This document shows, piece after piece, positions 61,509 through 64,000 of a stretch of DNA of 64,000 bases. The notes under the pieces were generated by a model. The model was given only the letters and a program-made list of their open reading frames with translations, had not been told where the DNA came from and made no database searches. Positions within the stretch are counted from its first letter, which is position 1. Every line of letters starts with the position of its first letter. Origin of the DNA: DATFXM01 sp035315885 (GTDB lineage Bacteria > Acidobacteriota > Blastocatellia > UBA7656); the NCBI GenBank assembly GCA_035315885.1, contig DATFXM010000093.1, positions 1 through 64,000 of the forward strand. Direction: 5' to 3'. A program made the translations under genes and the position numbers.

Positions 61509-63938
61509 ATGCTCAAAAAAAATCGTACCACCACTCTTGCTTGCTTTGCGCTTTCCTTGATTGTCCTGGTGGCCGCGCTTGCGCCAGCTCAGCAAAAGTA
61601 TCAAAGACCGGCAAAAGCAATCCTGGACATCCTCGATGCGCCTCCGCCGCCCATCGCCTCCATCAGCCCCACTCGAGACAGAATGCTGTTGATGGAAGTC
61701 AACCGAAACCCTGCCATCGCCGAACTGTCCGAGCCTATGCTTCGAATCGCGGGCCTTCGCATCAATCCAAATACAAATGGACCGCACCTCACACCACGCG
61801 TCGTGAGCATCTCGCTCGAAACTCTTAAGGACGCCAAACAGCAAAAGCTGTCGACTCCCACCGGAGGGAAGTTGGGGTTCCCGGCCTGGTCGCCCGACGG
61901 CAGCCGCTTCGCCTTCTCTAATACAACGCCAAACGGAATTGAGCTCTGGATAGGCGACGCCGCGACCGGAGCGATAAAGAAGCTGCAGGGCATTGCGATC
62001 AACGCGGCGTACGGAGAACCGTTTCAATGGATGTCCGACAGCCGTTCCCTGCTCTGCCAGACCGTGCCTTCAAAACGAGGACCCGCACCGCTGGAGTCGA
62101 AAGTTCCGACCGGTCCAAACGTACAGGAGAGCTTTGGAAAGGCGGCGCCCATTCGGACTTTCGAAGACCTTCTCAAAACGCCGCACGATGAAGATCTGTT
62201 CGATTACTACGCGACCAGCCAGCTCGCGATTGTAGACGCACAAACAGCGCGCGCCACGAGCATTGGCGCGCCGTCGATCTTCGAGTCTGAGAGCTGGTCG
62301 CCCGATGCCCTGCATCTACTCGTCGAGCGGCTTCATCGTCCTTATTCATATCTGTTCCCAGCCGAGAACTTCCCAAGGGAAGTCGAGGTCTGGGACCGAA
62401 CGGGAAAGACGGAATTTAGACTCGCGAGCCTTCCGCTGCAGGATCAGGTTCCCACCGATGGTGTACCCACGGGACCGCGGAACTACACGTGGCAAGTGAG
62501 CCAGCCCGCCACGCTGGTTTGGGTCGAGGCGCTCGACGGCGGCGATCCTAAGAAGAAAGTCGACAATCGCGATCGTCTGCTCAAGCTGGCGTCGCCGTTT
62601 CAGGGTCAGGCCACTGAAGTTGCGCGAGTTGAACACAGGTTTGCCGGACTCACCTGGTTTGAAAAAGACGGGCTCGCGATGCTTCGAGAATATGAGAGGA
62701 ATCGCAGGTGGAGCCGGACATTTCTCATCAACGTTGATAACCCGGCGACTGCGCAAAAGCTGATTTGGGATCGGTCGATACAAGATCGCTACAACGATCC
62801 TGGTCAGCCGATTTTGAAAACGCTTCCAAACGGTTATGAAGCGATTGCGCAGTCCGGCAACAATATTTTTCTGCGCGGCAATGGCGCCTCGCCGGCAGGA
62901 GACCGGCCGTTTCTGGATCGCTTTGACCTCGGCAGCCTCAAAGCCGAGCGACTGTTCAGATGCGATGACAAGAGCTACGAATCTGTAGTAGCTCTTCTGA
63001 ATGAGGACGGGTCAAGCTTCATCACGCGATACGAAACGAAGACCGACGCGCCAAACTACTTCAGACGGTCCGCGGGTGATTCTCAGAAGCAAAGCCTGAC
63101 CACATATCGAGACCCGGTCCCGCAACTGCGCGCCATCAAGAAACAGCTGGTGACCTACAAGCGCGCAGATGGCGTGCAGCTTTCCTTTACGTTGTATCTC
63201 CCGCCAGATTACAAGGAAGGACAGCGACTGCCTACGGTGGTGTGGGCGTATCCTATCGAGTTCACCGATGCCGGAGTCGCGAGTCAGGTATCGGGTTCTA
63301 CAAATCGTTTCACTACAATTGGCGGGATCTCCGAGCTGTTCTTTGTGCTGCAGGGATACGCGGTCCTGGATGACGCTACAATGCCGGTCGTCGGTGATCC
63401 GGAAACTGTAAACAACACCTATCTGGAGCAGATCGTGTCGAGCGCCAGGGCGGCAATCGACAAAGCGGTCGAGATGGGGGTAACCGACAGGAATCGTGTA
63501 GGAGTTGGCGGTCACAGCTACGGTGCGTTCATGACCGCAAACCTACTCGCGCACTCTGATCTGTTCCGTGCAGGTATCGCGAGGAGCGGCGCCTACAACA
63601 GGACGCTGACGCCGTTCGGTTTTCAAAACGAGCGACGAACGCTGTGGCAGTCGCCCGAGCTTTACCTGAAAGTTTCGCCGTTCATGTACGCTGATAAGAT
63701 AAAGGAACCTATTCTGTTGATTCACGGCGAAGCGGACAACAACTCGGGTACATTTCCGATCCAGAGCGAGCGGATGTATCAAGCGATAAAAGGAAACGGT
63801 GGGAACGTGCGTTATGTGACACTGCCACACGAGGCTCACGGTTACTCGGCTCGCGAGTCGGTTGAGCACACGTTGTGGGAGATGATTACGTGGTTCGATA
63901 AGTGGGTCAAGAACGCGAGTGACGCAACGTCGCAGTGA
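61509..63938 (+). CDS. S9 family prolyl oligopeptidase-like peptidase, secreted
   Basis: 809 residues from the ATG at 61509; the longer frame to 61392 has no signal peptide. A signal peptide (to about 27, ending AALAPAQQ) precedes a beta-propeller-type region (about 60-500) and an alpha/beta hydrolase domain with the nucleophile motif GVGGHSYGAFM, the Asp in LIHGEADNNSGT and the His in LPHEAHGYS. This Ser-Asp-His triad is that of S9 peptidases, here similar in size to the glutamyl endopeptidase/dipeptidyl type. It should act in the periplasm or outside. Its stop is formed next to a heptad array. Confidence 0.92.
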   Translation: MLKKNRTTTLACFALSLIVLVAALAPAQQKYQRPAKAILDILDAPPPPIASISPTRDRMLLMEVNRNPAIAELSEPMLRIAGLRINPNTNGPHLTPRVVSISLETLKDAKQQKLSTPTGGKLGFPAWSPDGSRFAFSNTTPNGIELWIGDAATGAIKKLQGIAINAAYGEPFQWMSDSRSLLCQTVPSKRGPAPLESKVPTGPNVQESFGKAAPIRTFEDLLKTPHDEDLFDYYATSQLAIVDAQTARATSIGAPSIFESESWSPDALHLLVERLHRPYSYLFPAENFPREVEVWDRTGKTEFRLASLPLQDQVPTDGVPTGPRNYTWQVSQPATLVWVEALDGGDPKKKVDNRDRLLKLASPFQGQATEVARVEHRFAGLTWFEKDGLAMLREYERNRRWSRTFLINVDNPATAQKLIWDRSIQDRYNDPGQPILKTLPNGYEAIAQSGNNIFLRGNGASPAGDRPFLDRFDLGSLKAERLFRCDDKSYESVVALLNEDGSSFITRYETKTDAPNYFRRSAGDSQKQSLTTYRDPVPQLRAIKKQLVTYKRADGVQLSFTLYLPPDYKEGQRLPTVVWAYPIEFTDAGVASQVSGSTNRFTTIGGISELFFVLQGYAVLDDATMPVVGDPETVNNTYLEQIVSSARAAIDKAVEMGVTDRNRVGVGGHSYGAFMTANLLAHSDLFRAGIARSGAYNRTLTPFGFQNERRTLWQSPELYLKVSPFMYADKIKEPILLIHGEADNNSGTFPIQSERMYQAIKGNGGNVRYVTLPHEAHGYSARESVEHTLWEMITWFDKWVKNASDATSQ

Positions 63939-64000
63939 AGTTCTGAGTACTGAGTTCTGAGTACAACCGAGAAAGGGTTGCTTCTGCGAGTCCGTACTCA
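63936..64000. repeat. CTGAGTT array and core-like hairpin at the window end
   Basis: GAAGTTCTGAGTACTGAGTT at 63938-63957 is followed by a hairpin-like segment ACAACCGAGAAAGGGTTGC and GCGAGTCCGTACTC, similar to the core of the element at 10888-11109. The element continues past the window. Confidence 0.85.

Overview
The window looks like a chromosomal segment of a Gram-negative, aerobic, heterotrophic bacterium. I think Acidobacteriota (Blastocatellia-like) most likely, but this is inferred from gene content and not from a marker-gene search. Supporting content is an alternative complex III (ActA-ActB-ActC), a type IV pilus block with PilS/PilR, LPS heptosyltransferase, RseP, Omp85-like and porin-like outer-membrane proteins, a bacterial microcompartment vertex-protein pair, many S8/S9/M17 peptidases, and a very large number of degenerate 7-bp repeat arrays between genes. 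There is no sign of phage, insertion sequence, integron or CRISPR.

Layout. 1-4567 (minus): actA-actB-actC of alternative complex III, broken by the window start. 5091-5251 (plus): a complete tRNA-Glu(CTC) unit with promoter and terminator. 5364-8527: a zinc-ribbon protein, an FHA-GAF-HD-GYP c-di-GMP phosphodiesterase, then two EutN/CcmL microcompartment vertex proteins with a small protein whose N-terminus resembles an encapsulation peptide. 8743-15797 (minus): cyclophilin lipoprotein, gatB, secreted subtilase, rseP, dxr. 16137-18653 (plus): heptosyltransferase, ICMT-like methyltransferase, DUF3108 protein. 18657-24293 (minus): TPR protein, ABC-2 permease, and two tandem paralogous membrane-TPR proteins of the TMTC/O-mannosyltransferase type. 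24522-32558: three type IV pilin-like proteins, pilR, pilS, a single-domain response regulator, a PilZ protein and a PilT-like ATPase. Two pilin genes have -24/-12 (sigma-54) promoters on the minus strand.

32925-41898 is one long minus-strand run: cysM, isochorismatase-like hydrolase, JAMM peptidase, a CysO-MoeZ-rhodanese triple fusion, glcD, an FHA-DUF309 fusion, glcE, glcF and an unknown secreted protein. The first part is a protein-thiocarboxylate cysteine pathway in which the sulfur carrier is fused in front of its own E1 enzyme, so its C-terminal Gly-Gly is internal; the adjacent JAMM peptidase is the obvious candidate to release it or to release cysteine from it. The second part is glycolate oxidase.

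42127-49594 (plus): FdhE-like protein, porin, DinB-family protein, MobB-like P-loop protein, a TPP riboswitch with thiC, a cytosolic BtuF-like protein and RidA. 49724-56465 (minus): mtgA, APC permease, DUF4149 protein, trxB, pepA, NAD-type isocitrate dehydrogenase. 56742-63938 (plus): queD, an Omp85-like outer-membrane protein with a following all-beta protein of unknown function, and an S9 peptidase.

The most unusual sequence-level feature is the heptad arrays (CTGAGTN, TTTCGGG, CTACTGC and related units). They mostly occur as inverted pairs separated by 10-170 bp, abut stop codons, and in places run into genes: they add a segment to the N-terminus of ActB, form the C-termini of TrxB and RidA, supply the stop codons of several genes, and appear to have removed the normal start of the DUF4149 gene.
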